A model generated the notes under the pieces. It was not told where the DNA came from and did not search any database. It saw only the letters and a list, made by a program, of their open reading frames with translations. A stretch of DNA of 54,370 bases from an uncultured Verrucomicrobiales bacterium (lineage in GTDB: Bacteria; Verrucomicrobiota; Verrucomicrobiia; Verrucomicrobiales; DEV007). The stretch lies in the NCBI GenBank assembly GCA_937891465.1, contig CALAHF010000042.1, forward strand, positions 1 through 54,370. Reading direction: 5' to 3'. Positions 1 to 8,924 of this stretch are shown here, in pieces. The translations under genes and the position numbers were made by a program. Within the stretch, counting starts at the first letter, position 1. Each line of letters begins with the position of its first letter.

Positions 1-41
1 CCGCAACGATCGAAGAAGTTGAAGAACCGCTTGAAGCCTGA
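1..41 (+). CDS. 3' end of an upstream gene (C-terminus only)
   Basis: A reading frame open from the window edge ends in TGA at 39-41 and encodes the acidic tail ATIEEVEEPLEA. The stop overlaps the ATG of the next gene (TGATG at 39-43), the usual arrangement for translational coupling. Only about 12 residues are visible, so no family can be named. The overlap suggests cotranscription with the 2-hydroxyacid dehydrogenase. Confidence 0.5.
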   Translation, partial: ATIEEVEEPLEA

Positions 42-991
42 TGTCACTGCCCCGCGTTCTCTGCACCGTCAACGTTCCTCGCGAACACCTAGCTCCGCTC
101 GATGAAATTGCAGATCTGATCATCTCCGATCACACGCCCGCGGCCATGCCTCGCGCTGAGGTCTTGGAAAAAATCGGAGACTGCACCGCCGTCATTTCCC
201 AAGGCGAGCTCCAGGTTGATTCCGCATTACTTGCAGCCGCTCCCAAACTTGAGTTCGTCGCTAACGCCGCGATGGGCTACGACAACCTCGATCTCGCCGC
301 CCTCACCGCACGCGAAATCAAGGCCACCAACACACCCGCGGCATTCGTGGAATCAACCGCTGATCTCACCCTTGGTTTGTTGTTAAACGTGACTCGTCGC
401 ATTTCCGAAGGCGACCGCTTCATTCGCACTGGAGAGTGGGCAGAAACCGGAATGCAAGCCCTGCGCTGGGAATCCGGCCTCGCCGCCTCAAAAATCGTCG
501 GGATTATCGGTTACGGAAAAATCGCAAAAGCCGTTGAAAAACGCGCCACCGCCTTCGGCATGACCGTGCTTCACACGCGGACACAACCCGATGGCCACGT
601 CAACTACCGCGATTTTGATACCCTACTCGCCGAGTCCGATATCGTCATCGCCCTCGTGCCGCATAGTCCATCGACCGACCGATTGATGAATGCCGAACGC
701 TTCGCCAAAATGAAGCCCGGCGCCTTTTTCATCAATGTCGCTCGCGGAAAAGTCATGGACGAAGCCGCCCTTGTCGAAGCCCTCACCAGCGGTCATCTCG
801 GCGGAACTGGGCTCGATGTTTTCGAAGAAGAACCCGTCGTAAATTCCGCCCTGTTCACCATGGAAAACGTCATCATGACGCCTCACGTCGGCGGTGCCAC
901 TCTCGAAGAACGCGCCAACGGTCGCCTCGAAGCCGCCGAAAACGTCGCCCGCTTCTTACGCGGCGAAGAACTCATTTCTCCGCTGAATTGA
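41..991 (+). CDS. D-isomer-specific 2-hydroxyacid dehydrogenase (glyoxylate/hydroxypyruvate reductase-like)
   Basis: This 316-aa cytosolic enzyme should interconvert a 2-keto acid and its D-2-hydroxy acid using NAD(P)H. The Rossmann domain carries GIIGYGKIA at residues 154-162, where the usual third glycine of GxGxxG is alanine. The family's catalytic triad is visible as Arg235 (VARGKVMDEAALV), Glu264 (DVFEEEP) and His282 (TPHVGGAT). Length is normal for the family. The start ATG overlaps the stop of the preceding gene, which fixes the start and suggests an operon. The sequence most resembles glyoxylate, hydroxypyruvate or 2-ketogluconate reductases, but the substrate cannot be read from the sequence. 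The gene ends 34 bp before the convergent stop of the haem protein gene. Confidence 0.92.
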   Translation: MSLPRVLCTVNVPREHLAPLDEIADLIISDHTPAAMPRAEVLEKIGDCTAVISQGELQVDSALLAAAPKLEFVANAAMGYDNLDLAALTAREIKATNTPAAFVESTADLTLGLLLNVTRRISEGDRFIRTGEWAETGMQALRWESGLAASKIVGIIGYGKIAKAVEKRATAFGMTVLHTRTQPDGHVNYRDFDTLLAESDIVIALVPHSPSTDRLMNAERFAKMKPGAFFINVARGKVMDEAALVEALTSGHLGGTGLDVFEEEPVVNSALFTMENVIMTPHVGGATLEERANGRLEAAENVARFLRGEELISPLN

Positions 992-1025
992 GTTTTTCAG
1001 CCAAGGAGGGGCGTCTTTCCCTGTT

Positions 1026-4000
1026 TCATTTCTGCAAATAGGCGAAAAAGTCGCGCAATTCAGCTTCGCTCATTCCGCCGAGTAATCCCGGCGGCATCAA
1101 CGAAACAGGGCTCGCAACGAGCGATTCCATGTCGGCGCGATTCAATAACGTTTCCTGATTCGCCGCATCGCGCAGGGTCACCGTTTGCGGATTCTCACTC
1201 GCAATCATGCCGATGACGATGCGTCCGTCTTTCATCGTAGCGACGAAATTGGTGAAGCCTTCGCGAATTTCTAAACTCGGATCGACGATTCCCGGCAACC
1301 AGAAGTCGAGGCTCTGCCGCTCGTAACCAGTCAGGTCCGGGGCAACGACGTTTCCTTCTTCAAAAAGCTTATGGCAAGCCGCGCAACGAGCCGTGAAATG
1401 CGCGCGACCGGCATTGGCGTCGCCTTTTCCACCACCGAGAATTTTCTTCACTCGTGCCATTTCCTTTTGATTGTCCTCCGACGTTTTCGCCCGCATGTCG
1501 GGCCAGTGTTTGGCGATCGCCGAATTGATTTCCGGATTTTTATGCTGGGCTAAAAGCTGCACGACATCGGGCGACACATTGCGCGCCTTCACAATGGCCT
1601 TATCGACATATTTCAGCAGCTCGTGAGCCCACTCAACCCGACCAGCCACAACGCGAAGGCCTGTCGATTGCACGCCGTGTTCCGCCGGAAGCGTCGAGCC
1701 CATTCGACCCAAAATTGTTTTCGGAATCGAAGGATCATCGTAATTCCCAAGTGACTGCAAGGCGACACGTTTGAGGGTACTTTGCTGATCAAGCGACAAC
1801 AATCTCAACAACGTCGGCACGACTGTTTTGTCACCAGCTTCGCCAAATGCCTTCGCCAATTCGATGCGCTCCACCGGATCAGATGCGCTGCTCGCAACGA
1901 CGCCGAGCGCTTTTTTCAACGCCTCCTTGTCCCCGCGTTGAATCGCCAAAACGAGATCGTTTTCCCCCGCATTTTTGGAATATTCATCCATCTGTTTCGT
2001 CAGCGCATCCGGCAGCTGTGGGATCGGAGCGCCCTGAAATGCAAGCTGCAAACCAGTCATCAGTCGCTTTTTCGCATCGTCATCCGGCGCGGTTTCGAGA
2101 AGCTTCGCCGCCGTGGCAAAATTCGCCTCACCTCCGGCCATCGCATAGCGACGCATCAACCGAGTCGCAACTTCTTCACGGAAAAGCGGCAATTTCCAAG
2201 TCACGGGATCTGCGGCAAGACGCTCGACCTTTTCACGGCCATCTTCAGCGTGAGCTTCGAGCGCCCACCAATCCATCAGCGGCATATGCAGATCAGTCAT
2301 GTCTTCACTGCGGCCGAGTAAGTTCTGAATAATGGGAAGCGCGACTTCTGGCAGCAAGCGTTTCGCACTGCTTGCCAACTGAGAACGAACCTGAACTTGT
2401 GATTCACGACCCGCCAATTCGCTAAGGACGTCAGCCAAATCGGTGCCTGCTTCGCGCCTGTCACCAACGATTCGAATCACCCAACGACGGACGTGTTCGT
2501 CCTGATGGCTCAGCCATTTGATAGCCAACTCGTCGGTGAGACCACCAAGCAGGTTGATTGCCCACAGGGCTTCCAGCGATTTCTGACCTTTGTCAGCACT
2601 AACAATTTCCACGAGTTTTGGAATCGCGGACTTCTCGCCACTCCATCCGAGTTCGAGAACCGCCTGCCGACGAATAAAACGATTGGGGTCATCAAAAGCT
2701 GCGATTTGAACTTCAACACTCGCATTTGCGAAATCGATATTCGGAATCTTCGTCTCTACACCAGTGGGTTTAATCCGATAAACCCGACCGCTGTTCTTAT
2801 GCCAATCATCAATCGGTCGCACATGACTCAAACGGGTATCATACCAATCGCTCACATAAACGCAGCCATCCGGCCCAACTCCGGAGAATACCGGGCGAAA
2901 CCAGCGGTCGTCCGTTTCCGCCAAATTCACTTCATCGACAGTGCGATAGGTCGATGTATCAGGAAACCGCTCGCTTATCCAAACCACATTGTGAAGCGAG
3001 TTCGGAGCAACGATTTTCCCATCGTAGACATCGGGATAAAGACCCCCTTCATAAATACAAAACGCCTGAGCAAAACGATTTTTGTCGCCCTCGTGACGCA
3101 TATGCTCGAAATATCCGAAGGCATACGGATTCGTCAGCGGACCATGTTTACCCCAGCCCTTTTTGCCGTAGCTGCCCTGCGGATAATACATTCCCCGGGT
3201 ATTGCCATTATTGGTCCCCGAGAAAACGCGGCCTTTGGCGTCGATTTCGAGAGAGAATGTATTCCCTCCGCCCTCAGCATAAATTTCGAATTCCATCGAA
3301 GTCGGATGATAACGCCACACCATTTGGCCCTGCCATTTCACCATTTTACCAGTCGCCGGATTCTTTATATTGCCAGTCGACGTGCTGCCATTAACTCCAT
3401 AAAGCCAGCCGTCAGGGCCCCACTCAAGGCTGTTCATGACCGAGTGCGTATCCTCGATCCCAAATCCAGAAAGTCGCACCTCGGGATCGCCATCCGGCAT
3501 TGCATCGCCATCAGCATCCGGATAAAAAAGCAGATACGGCGGATTGGTAACCCAGATTCCGCCAGCTCCAGCCACGACTGACGTCGCGATATTCAGTCCG
3601 GTGATGACATCACGGTGTTTATCATATTTTCCATCGCCCGTGGTGTCTTCGAAAACCGTGATTTTATCAGCGCCTTTTGTGCCATGCGGTGGCGGCTCAG
3701 GAATTTTGTCGAACTGTGCTCGAAGGTGATTGTCGTATTCAACGATCTTCAGCCCGGCCGGAAACTGATACTGCAGGTATTGCATGACCCACATCCGGCC
3801 CTTTGAATCCCAGCTCACAAAAAGCGGTTGGCCAATGACCGGCTCCGAGGCCACCAGCTCAATCTCGAAGCCATCACGCATGCGAAAATTTTTCACCGCC
3901 TCCGCAGCCGGAGTCGGAGGCGTGTCATCCGCCAGCGTCCCCCGCCCCTTGTAAGTTTTGATAATTTCCGCGACCTCATCATTTCCTGCTTTGGTGACAT

Positions 4001-4073
4001 CCGGTTGGTCATTTTGGGCATGTAGAACCGCTGGCCCAAAAATGGCGAGCGCGAGAAAGATCGGGCGTTTCAT
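1026..4073 (-). CDS. PVC-type secreted dehydrogenase-like propeller with HEAT repeats and C-terminal cytochrome c domain
   Basis: This 1015-aa secreted protein matches the large PVC 'membrane-bound dehydrogenase / haem-binding' family, known by family resemblance but little studied biochemically. The order is signal peptide (MKRPIFLALAIFGPAVLHAQ), a glucose/sorbosone-dehydrogenase-like beta-propeller to about residue 470, HEAT-like alpha repeats from about 480 to 860, and a single-haem cytochrome c domain with CAACH at 897-901. A conserved tail follows the haem. A longer frame reaches 4166, but ATG 4073 puts the signal peptide at the N-terminus, so I chose it. The expected role is periplasmic oxidation of a sugar-like substrate with electrons passing to the haem. 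The gene stands alone, convergent with the dehydrogenase and divergent from nrdR. Confidence 0.9.
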   Translation of the reverse strand: MKRPIFLALAIFGPAVLHAQNDQPDVTKAGNDEVAEIIKTYKGRGTLADDTPPTPAAEAVKNFRMRDGFEIELVASEPVIGQPLFVSWDSKGRMWVMQYLQYQFPAGLKIVEYDNHLRAQFDKIPEPPPHGTKGADKITVFEDTTGDGKYDKHRDVITGLNIATSVVAGAGGIWVTNPPYLLFYPDADGDAMPDGDPEVRLSGFGIEDTHSVMNSLEWGPDGWLYGVNGSTSTGNIKNPATGKMVKWQGQMVWRYHPTSMEFEIYAEGGGNTFSLEIDAKGRVFSGTNNGNTRGMYYPQGSYGKKGWGKHGPLTNPYAFGYFEHMRHEGDKNRFAQAFCIYEGGLYPDVYDGKIVAPNSLHNVVWISERFPDTSTYRTVDEVNLAETDDRWFRPVFSGVGPDGCVYVSDWYDTRLSHVRPIDDWHKNSGRVYRIKPTGVETKIPNIDFANASVEVQIAAFDDPNRFIRRQAVLELGWSGEKSAIPKLVEIVSADKGQKSLEALWAINLLGGLTDELAIKWLSHQDEHVRRWVIRIVGDRREAGTDLADVLSELAGRESQVQVRSQLASSAKRLLPEVALPIIQNLLGRSEDMTDLHMPLMDWWALEAHAEDGREKVERLAADPVTWKLPLFREEVATRLMRRYAMAGGEANFATAAKLLETAPDDDAKKRLMTGLQLAFQGAPIPQLPDALTKQMDEYSKNAGENDLVLAIQRGDKEALKKALGVVASSASDPVERIELAKAFGEAGDKTVVPTLLRLLSLDQQSTLKRVALQSLGNYDDPSIPKTILGRMGSTLPAEHGVQSTGLRVVAGRVEWAHELLKYVDKAIVKARNVSPDVVQLLAQHKNPEINSAIAKHWPDMRAKTSEDNQKEMARVKKILGGGKGDANAGRAHFTARCAACHKLFEEGNVVAPDLTGYERQSLDFWLPGIVDPSLEIREGFTNFVATMKDGRIVIGMIASENPQTVTLRDAANQETLLNRADMESLVASPVSLMPPGLLGGMSEAELRDFFAYLQK

Positions 4074-4323
4074 ATAAGCAGCATCACGAAAGCGACGCCG
4101 AACGGCAAGCCCTTGAATGCGCCACAAATGCGCGGTTTCCTTAAATGCCGGGCAATTTCTACGCAAAAATTTATAAGCAAATCCTAAGCACTTTGGGAAT
4201 TGATATGAAAATTATGGAAAAACCATAAGGGTAAACTTCTGCACATAAAAACCCATATGTAGTGGCATTTTTCTTTTTGACACCCCAACATATTGTTGCG
4301 AGTCTCAACTCTGATTCTCAAAC

Positions 4324-4824
4324 ATGCGTTGTCTAAAGTGTAATTCCCATGACGATAAAGTCATCGATTCTCGGTCTTCCAAGGACGGGTTTTCGATTCG
4401 GCGGCGTCGTGAATGCACGGAATGCGGCTATCGCTTTACAACTTACGAACAACTGGAACATAATGACTTACGAGTCGTAAAGCGCGATGGCGTTCGGGAG
4501 CCATTCAAGCGTGAGAAGTTGCTGAATGGTTTGATCAAAGCCTGTGAAAAACGCCCTGTGAGCATCGAAGTGCTCGAAACGGCGGTCGAAGAGATTATAA
4601 ACGATCTGACCGCACAAAATTTAAAAGAAATCCCCAGTCGGATGATCGGGCCGCTCGTGATGACCCGGTTACAAAAAATCGATCACGTCGCCTTCGTGCG
4701 TTATGCGTCCGTTTATCGTGAATTTGCAGACATCGGTGATTTCTCAGATGTGATTCAATCACTCGAAGAAGATCCGATAGATCCCAAGCTTCAGCCCGAT
4801 CTTTTCGAAACCCCTGTCAACTAG
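4324..4824 (+). CDS. nrdR: Transcriptional repressor NrdR
   Basis: This 166-aa protein is the ribonucleotide reductase regulator NrdR, which senses ATP/dATP and represses nrd genes. The N-terminal zinc ribbon uses Cys3, Cys6, Cys31 and Cys34, with the family hallmark IRRRRECTECGYRFTTYE between and after them. An ATP-cone domain follows from about residue 50 (LRVVKRDGVREPF) to about 140 (VAFVRYASVYREFADI). The C-terminal tail is slightly longer than the roughly 150 residues usual in the family. No nrd gene is present in the window. The next gene starts 99 bp downstream and appears to carry a cone-like domain of its own. Confidence 0.97.
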   Translation: MRCLKCNSHDDKVIDSRSSKDGFSIRRRRECTECGYRFTTYEQLEHNDLRVVKRDGVREPFKREKLLNGLIKACEKRPVSIEVLETAVEEIINDLTAQNLKEIPSRMIGPLVMTRLQKIDHVAFVRYASVYREFADIGDFSDVIQSLEEDPIDPKLQPDLFETPVN

Positions 4825-4923
4825 CAGCTAGACCACCGACCCGCTCCTGCTATTTCCTTTCCCAAATTTCATCCGTCATCTCGCCACAAGCCGCCGCAAA
4901 CTCGAAAACACACACAAACCAAA

Positions 4924-5487
4924 ATGATTGCACTTCCCGCTGCACTTCCCTTAATCCGTATTGGCGCCGACAGCCTGGCACTCTGCAAAACAGAGTGGCT
5001 CACCGAGACCCTCGCGGATGCGACCAACGGCACAAATATTCCTGACTGGCTGGCGACAGATATCTGCAAAGGTATCGAAAATTACCTGGCCAATCATTAC
5101 ACGGGCACCACAATCGATTCAGCCGAGTTGTTTCGTCAAATTCGGATCACCCTTGAAAAAGTAGGTCTCAATGATGTAGCTGAAAATTTGAACGAGACGG
5201 TCCCGCCAGTGCGAATTTCACTTTCCGATCTCGCTCGCCGTGCTGGCAATGGCTACGAGTTGGCTTTCTTCCATTTACTTGAAACTCAGTTCCGTTCCGC
5301 AACGAATGGCGGCGCTCAAACACTCGAGTGCTACGGCCTTGAGAAATGTGTGAAGCAGCTTTCTGCTAGCAAAATGTGGTCTACTGCCTGTGAGTCACTC
5401 AAAGAGGAAATCACCGGTTTTCTCGATATGGAATTGGCCCGCTCAGCGCATCACATGCCAGCGCTTTCGATGCACGTGTATCACTGA
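4924..5487 (+). CDS. Uncharacterised 187-aa protein with an ATP-cone-like N-terminal half
   Basis: I do not recognise a named family. Residues about 10-92 can be laid against the ATP-cone of the neighbouring NrdR by eye: a short strand, then WLTETLADAT where the cone has its first helix, then LATDICKGIENYLANHY, then a helix pair around AELFRQIRITLEKVGLNDVAENL. The basic VVKRDG-type nucleotide-binding segment is not preserved. The C-terminal half (about 95-187) has no recognisable motif; it is helical with several cysteines. There is no signal peptide, so it should be cytosolic. It probably shares transcription with nrdR upstream (99-bp gap) and the HIT gene 26 bp downstream. A role tied to nucleotide sensing is inference only. 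Confidence 0.75.
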   Translation: MIALPAALPLIRIGADSLALCKTEWLTETLADATNGTNIPDWLATDICKGIENYLANHYTGTTIDSAELFRQIRITLEKVGLNDVAENLNETVPPVRISLSDLARRAGNGYELAFFHLLETQFRSATNGGAQTLECYGLEKCVKQLSASKMWSTACESLKEEITGFLDMELARSAHHMPALSMHVYH

Positions 5488-5513
5488 TTCTCTTTTCTGA
5501 AAAATAAGGAAAG

Positions 5514-5861
5514 ATGACGATTTTTGAGAAAATCATCGCCCGTGAAATACCGGCCGATATCGTTCACGAAGACGAGGTTTGCCTGGCCTTTCGAGACGTG
5601 CAGCCGCAGGCACCCGCTCATATTTTGATCGTCCCGAAAAACGTCATTCCACGCATCGGCGAAGCCACGATTGATGATCAGTCAATTCTCGGTCATCTGT
5701 TGCTCACCGCCGGAAAAATCGCTGGAGACCTCGGGTTGAAAGACACCGAAAAAGAAGGCTTTCGCTTAGTCATCAATCACGGCAAAAATGGGGGAGAATC
5801 CGTTCCTCATCTCCACGTTCATTTGCTCGCCGGACGCCCCCTCACGTGGCCACCAGGCTAG
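5514..5861 (+). CDS. hinT: HIT family purine nucleoside phosphoramidase (HinT-like)
   Basis: This 115-aa protein has the full histidine-triad architecture: N-terminal IFEKIIAREIPADIVHEDE, the central APAHILIVPK strand, and the catalytic HLHVHLL with His99, His101 and His103. HinT-type enzymes hydrolyse adenosine 5'-monophosphoramidates and lysyl-AMP in the cytosol. The length is typical of the group. An AAGGA run lies just upstream of the ATG. It is the third gene of a likely nrdR-led transcription unit, and a palindromic repeat lies 52 bp downstream of its stop. Confidence 0.93.
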   Translation: MTIFEKIIAREIPADIVHEDEVCLAFRDVQPQAPAHILIVPKNVIPRIGEATIDDQSILGHLLLTAGKIAGDLGLKDTEKEGFRLVINHGKNGGESVPHLHVHLLAGRPLTWPPG

Positions 5862-5912
5862 AATTTTTTGTATCCCAAAGTCCTCAGATTTGTTGGTCTT
5901 GGACAATGAATT

Positions 5913-5955
5913 CGATCCAACAGGGTTTAGTTGATAAACGAACCCTGTTGGATCG
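5913..5955. repeat. Palindromic repeat family, copy A (perfect 15-bp arms)
   Basis: The arm cgatccaacagggtt (5913-5927) is followed by a 13-nt loop and its exact reverse complement (5941-5955). It lies between the HIT gene and the sulfatase, 69 bp before the sulfatase ATG. It is one of eleven related elements in the window. Confidence 0.9.
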
Positions 5956-6023
5956 TCTGGGATATACAGTCATCGTTCTATCAGGGAATTGCTTGCTGGA
6001 GTGAAATCACGCAAGCTCTGCTC

Positions 6024-8642
6024 ATGAACAGAATTCTGTTTTCCATTCTCTCGCTCCTTTCGATCCCGCTTTTTGCAGCCGAAGAACGCCCTCCCAATAT
6101 CGTCTACATCATGTCCGACGAGCTGGCGTATTTCGAACTCGGGCACATGGGCAATCCCTTTTTAAAAACGCCAAACATCGATGCCATGGCAAAAGAAGGG
6201 CTTCGTTTCACCAACGCGCTCGCAGCCGCGCCCGTATGCGGCCCACTTCGGGGATCGCTGATGACAGGCAAACACCAGGGACACTGTTCGGTCAGGGCGA
6301 ACGATGGCGGAACAGCACTTCGCGCAGAAGACGTCACGATCCCGGAAGTCTTGAAGCAGAAGAAATACGCCACAGGCGGCTACGGAAAATGGGGAGCTGG
6401 CGGCCGTGATTCCACCGGAGTTCCCGAAAAACATGGCTTCGACGATTTCTTTGGATATTACGATCAAGTTCACGCGCACACTTTTTACCCGCCGTATTTG
6501 GTGCGAAATTCGGAGGAAGTTCCGCTGAAAGGAAATATCGGCGGGCGCGCTGGTGATACCTACTCTCATTACGAAATCATGCGCGAAGGCCTGACATTCA
6601 TCCGCGAAAACAAAGACAATCCATTCTTCGCTTACTTTCCGATTACTCCGCCACACGGCATGTATGACATCCCCGCAGACGATTCGGCCTGGGATTTATA
6701 CAAGGACGAAGCGTGGATGAAAGATCCCAAAATCTCGCAAGAGATTAAAAACTACGCCGCGATGGTCACCATGATCGACCACGATTTGGGCGATGTGCTG
6801 GCGCTTTTGAAAGCCGAAGGGCTTGAAGAAAATACGATCGTTTTTTTCACCGGCGACAACGGCGGGCAGGATCGCTTCAAATCCAAAGAACACCCTCGTG
6901 GATTCTTCATGCCGAATAAGAATCCCGTTACAGGAGTCGAGTTTCGCGGCGGCAAAGGAAATCTCTACGAAGGCGGTTTGAAAATTCCCTTTTTCGTTCG
7001 CTGGCCTGAGAAAATCGAAGCCGGCCGAACCAGCGATTTGATTTTCAATCAGGTCGATATTTTTCCAACCTTGGCGGATCTAACCGACACCAAAGCCCCC
7101 GAAGATTTGGATGGAATTTCGATCCTTCCAGAAATCCTCGGTGACACAGAAAATCAGAAGCAGCACGAGATGTTGTATTGGGAATACAGCAGCCAAACCG
7201 CAGTTCGTTTTGGAAAATGGAAAGCAATCCAGCCAAATAAATTCAAAGCGCCCAGCAATTGGGAACTTTACGACTTGGAGAAAGACATCAGCGAAGAAAA
7301 CGACATCGCTGCGGATCATTCGGAGATCCTCGAAGAAATGATCACGTATGCCAAGGGCGAACATGAAGAGTGGACAAAAGGCACCTACTCCGATCCAGCG
7401 CGCACGCGTCACGAACGCGATCGGCAGGCAAAATGGGGAACCAGTCGACCTCCTGAGCCGAAAAAAGAGAACCGTCCCAAGGCCCACCGGATCAATGACA
7501 AAAATCTGATTCCGGCAGATGAAATGACGTTGGTTAAATTCAGCAGTCAGAACCGCCAAAACGACCGACTCGCCGAGTATGCCATTGATGGAAAGTTGCA
7601 CACGGTGTGGCACTCGCAGTTTATGCCAAAACACGCCGAGCCACCGCACGACCTGATCATCGATCTCGGAAAATCGCGCTCCATCTCCGGCTTCCGTTAC
7701 CTTTCTCGTCAGGACGGCGGATGGAACGGCTCCTTTGCCGAAACTGAATTTTACGTGAGCAATGACGCAGAGAAGTTTAGTGATTCACCTGTGCTGACTC
7801 GGACCTTCACCAAAGAAAAGACGGCTCAGGCCGCTGATCTGGAGGAGCCTGCAACAGGGCGATACGTCAGGGTTCGGGTAAAAACTGACATCACCAGCAA
7901 AGGATGGGCGTCAGCAGCAGAAATTGGCGTCATTGAAGAACCTGGCGAAAAAAGCCCCGATGGAAAATCAACAGTAATCGCTTACGCAGACCTCGGCCGA
8001 ATTGATGCGTGGAAAGGTGATCTCGGCGAATGGGCGATCGCCAAGTCCGTTACCGGCAGCGCCACCGAGAAAAAGTGGGATGCCGTGGCCGATGGTGAGG
8101 GCATTTTCTACAACGGAAACAACGGCGGCAAGACCACCAACCTCATTAGCAAAATGGAGCACGGCGATGTAAAAGCCGACATCGAATTTATGATTCCCGC
8201 CAAATCGAATTCAGGAATCTATTTTCAGAATCGTTACGAACTGCAAATTCTAGACAGCTTTGGAAAATCAGATGACGAATTTGGCGTTCACGACATGGGC
8301 GCCATTTATGAGCGCTGGGACAAATCCAAACCAAAAGGCCAAAACGGATTTGAAGGAACTGCCGCCTCATCAAATGCAAGCAGGGCTCCCGGAAAATGGC
8401 AGACTTATGAAATATTGTTTCGTGCTCCACGATTCGATTCCACCGGCAAGAAAACAGAGAACGCGAGATTCGTATCCATCAAATTAAACGGCGTTGAGAT
8501 TCACAAAGACGTCGAAGTCACCGGCCCAACGCGTGGCGGCAAAGAAGGTCCTGAAGCTGCCAATGCGCCGATCAACATTCAAGGAAATCACGGTCCGGTT
8601 GCCTTTCGTAAATTGGAGTTCACGCCGCTCTCACTCGACTGA
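6024..8642 (+). CDS. Secreted sulfatase with F5/8-type discoidin and DUF1080-like C-terminal domains
   Basis: This 872-aa exported sulfatase should remove sulfate esters from a glycan. The signal peptide is residues 1-19 (cleavage near FAAEE). The sulfatase domain spans about 22-490, with PPNIVYIMSDEL (32-Asp-Glu, where many members have Asp-Asp) and TGDNGG later. The formylglycine site reads C72-G-P-L-R76: Cys, Pro and Arg of CxPxR are kept, but the usual Ser/Ala before Arg is Leu. A discoidin-like domain follows (about 510-640: AIDGKLHTVWHSQF, IIDLG, GRYVRVRV), then a DUF1080/LamG-like domain (about 670-870: GIYFQNRYELQILDS). The longer frame begins inside a palindromic repeat, so ATG 6024 is preferred. 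The substrate is unknown. Confidence 0.93.
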   Translation: MNRILFSILSLLSIPLFAAEERPPNIVYIMSDELAYFELGHMGNPFLKTPNIDAMAKEGLRFTNALAAAPVCGPLRGSLMTGKHQGHCSVRANDGGTALRAEDVTIPEVLKQKKYATGGYGKWGAGGRDSTGVPEKHGFDDFFGYYDQVHAHTFYPPYLVRNSEEVPLKGNIGGRAGDTYSHYEIMREGLTFIRENKDNPFFAYFPITPPHGMYDIPADDSAWDLYKDEAWMKDPKISQEIKNYAAMVTMIDHDLGDVLALLKAEGLEENTIVFFTGDNGGQDRFKSKEHPRGFFMPNKNPVTGVEFRGGKGNLYEGGLKIPFFVRWPEKIEAGRTSDLIFNQVDIFPTLADLTDTKAPEDLDGISILPEILGDTENQKQHEMLYWEYSSQTAVRFGKWKAIQPNKFKAPSNWELYDLEKDISEENDIAADHSEILEEMITYAKGEHEEWTKGTYSDPARTRHERDRQAKWGTSRPPEPKKENRPKAHRINDKNLIPADEMTLVKFSSQNRQNDRLAEYAIDGKLHTVWHSQFMPKHAEPPHDLIIDLGKSRSISGFRYLSRQDGGWNGSFAETEFYVSNDAEKFSDSPVLTRTFTKEKTAQAADLEEPATGRYVRVRVKTDITSKGWASAAEIGVIEEPGEKSPDGKSTVIAYADLGRIDAWKGDLGEWAIAKSVTGSATEKKWDAVADGEGIFYNGNNGGKTTNLISKMEHGDVKADIEFMIPAKSNSGIYFQNRYELQILDSFGKSDDEFGVHDMGAIYERWDKSKPKGQNGFEGTAASSNASRAPGKWQTYEILFRAPRFDSTGKKTENARFVSIKLNGVEIHKDVEVTGPTRGGKEGPEAANAPINIQGNHGPVAFRKLEFTPLSLD

Positions 8643-8664
8643 TGGCAAAGGCAATGTGGTTTTC

Positions 8665-8920
8665 TAACCATGGATTGCAGGGAGAACTTGGATAAAAAAT
8701 TTGATTCGGGAGAGTTTTGTTTTTTGGAAAATCGAATGGCCTGATTCACTGTCGGTTTTGGATTTCCATTTGGATCACAGGGATAGGAAGTTGCTCGACC
8801 GATCTACGAAATCCAAAAGGCTATCCACCGAAAATCGTCGCAGCCCATTCCATCTTCCAAGAATCAAACGACTTTCCGAACCAAAGCCAAAATCCAAGTC
8901 CTCCATGAAATCCATGGTTA
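8665..8920. mobile_element. MITE-like foldback element with 29-bp terminal inverted repeats
   Basis: Positions 8665-8693 and 8892-8920 are reverse complements of each other with only three mismatches in 29 bp, starting with taaccatggatt at each end. Further inside, imperfect complementarity continues: tttgattc, gaatggcctg/gaatgggctg and ttttggatttc each recur on the opposite strand. The whole 256 bp could therefore form one long interrupted hairpin with its apex near 8767-8807. No coding potential is convincing. The right end stops 4 bp before the stop codon of the DUF368 gene. It could be a non-autonomous transposon or a structured RNA; no transposase is nearby. Confidence 0.65.
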
Positions 8921-8924
8921 AACT

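Noticed and set aside
1097-1128. Word cgaaacaggg resembling the palindromic repeat arm inside the haem protein gene
   Set aside because: Only about ten bases match and neither the centre nor the second half-unit is present, so chance is likely.
2493-3581. 362-aa plus-strand open frame
   Set aside because: It is antisense to the 1015-aa haem protein, has no domain pattern, and the minus-strand frame carries clear family motifs.
4277-4305. Sigma-70 promoter before nrdR (ttgaca at 4277-4282)
   Set aside because: No acceptable -10 box occurs at 16-18 bp spacing; the match to the -35 box alone is not enough.
5931-6023. N-terminal extension of the sulfatase
   Set aside because: It begins inside palindromic repeat copy A and would bury the signal peptide; ATG 6024 gives a normal exported protein.
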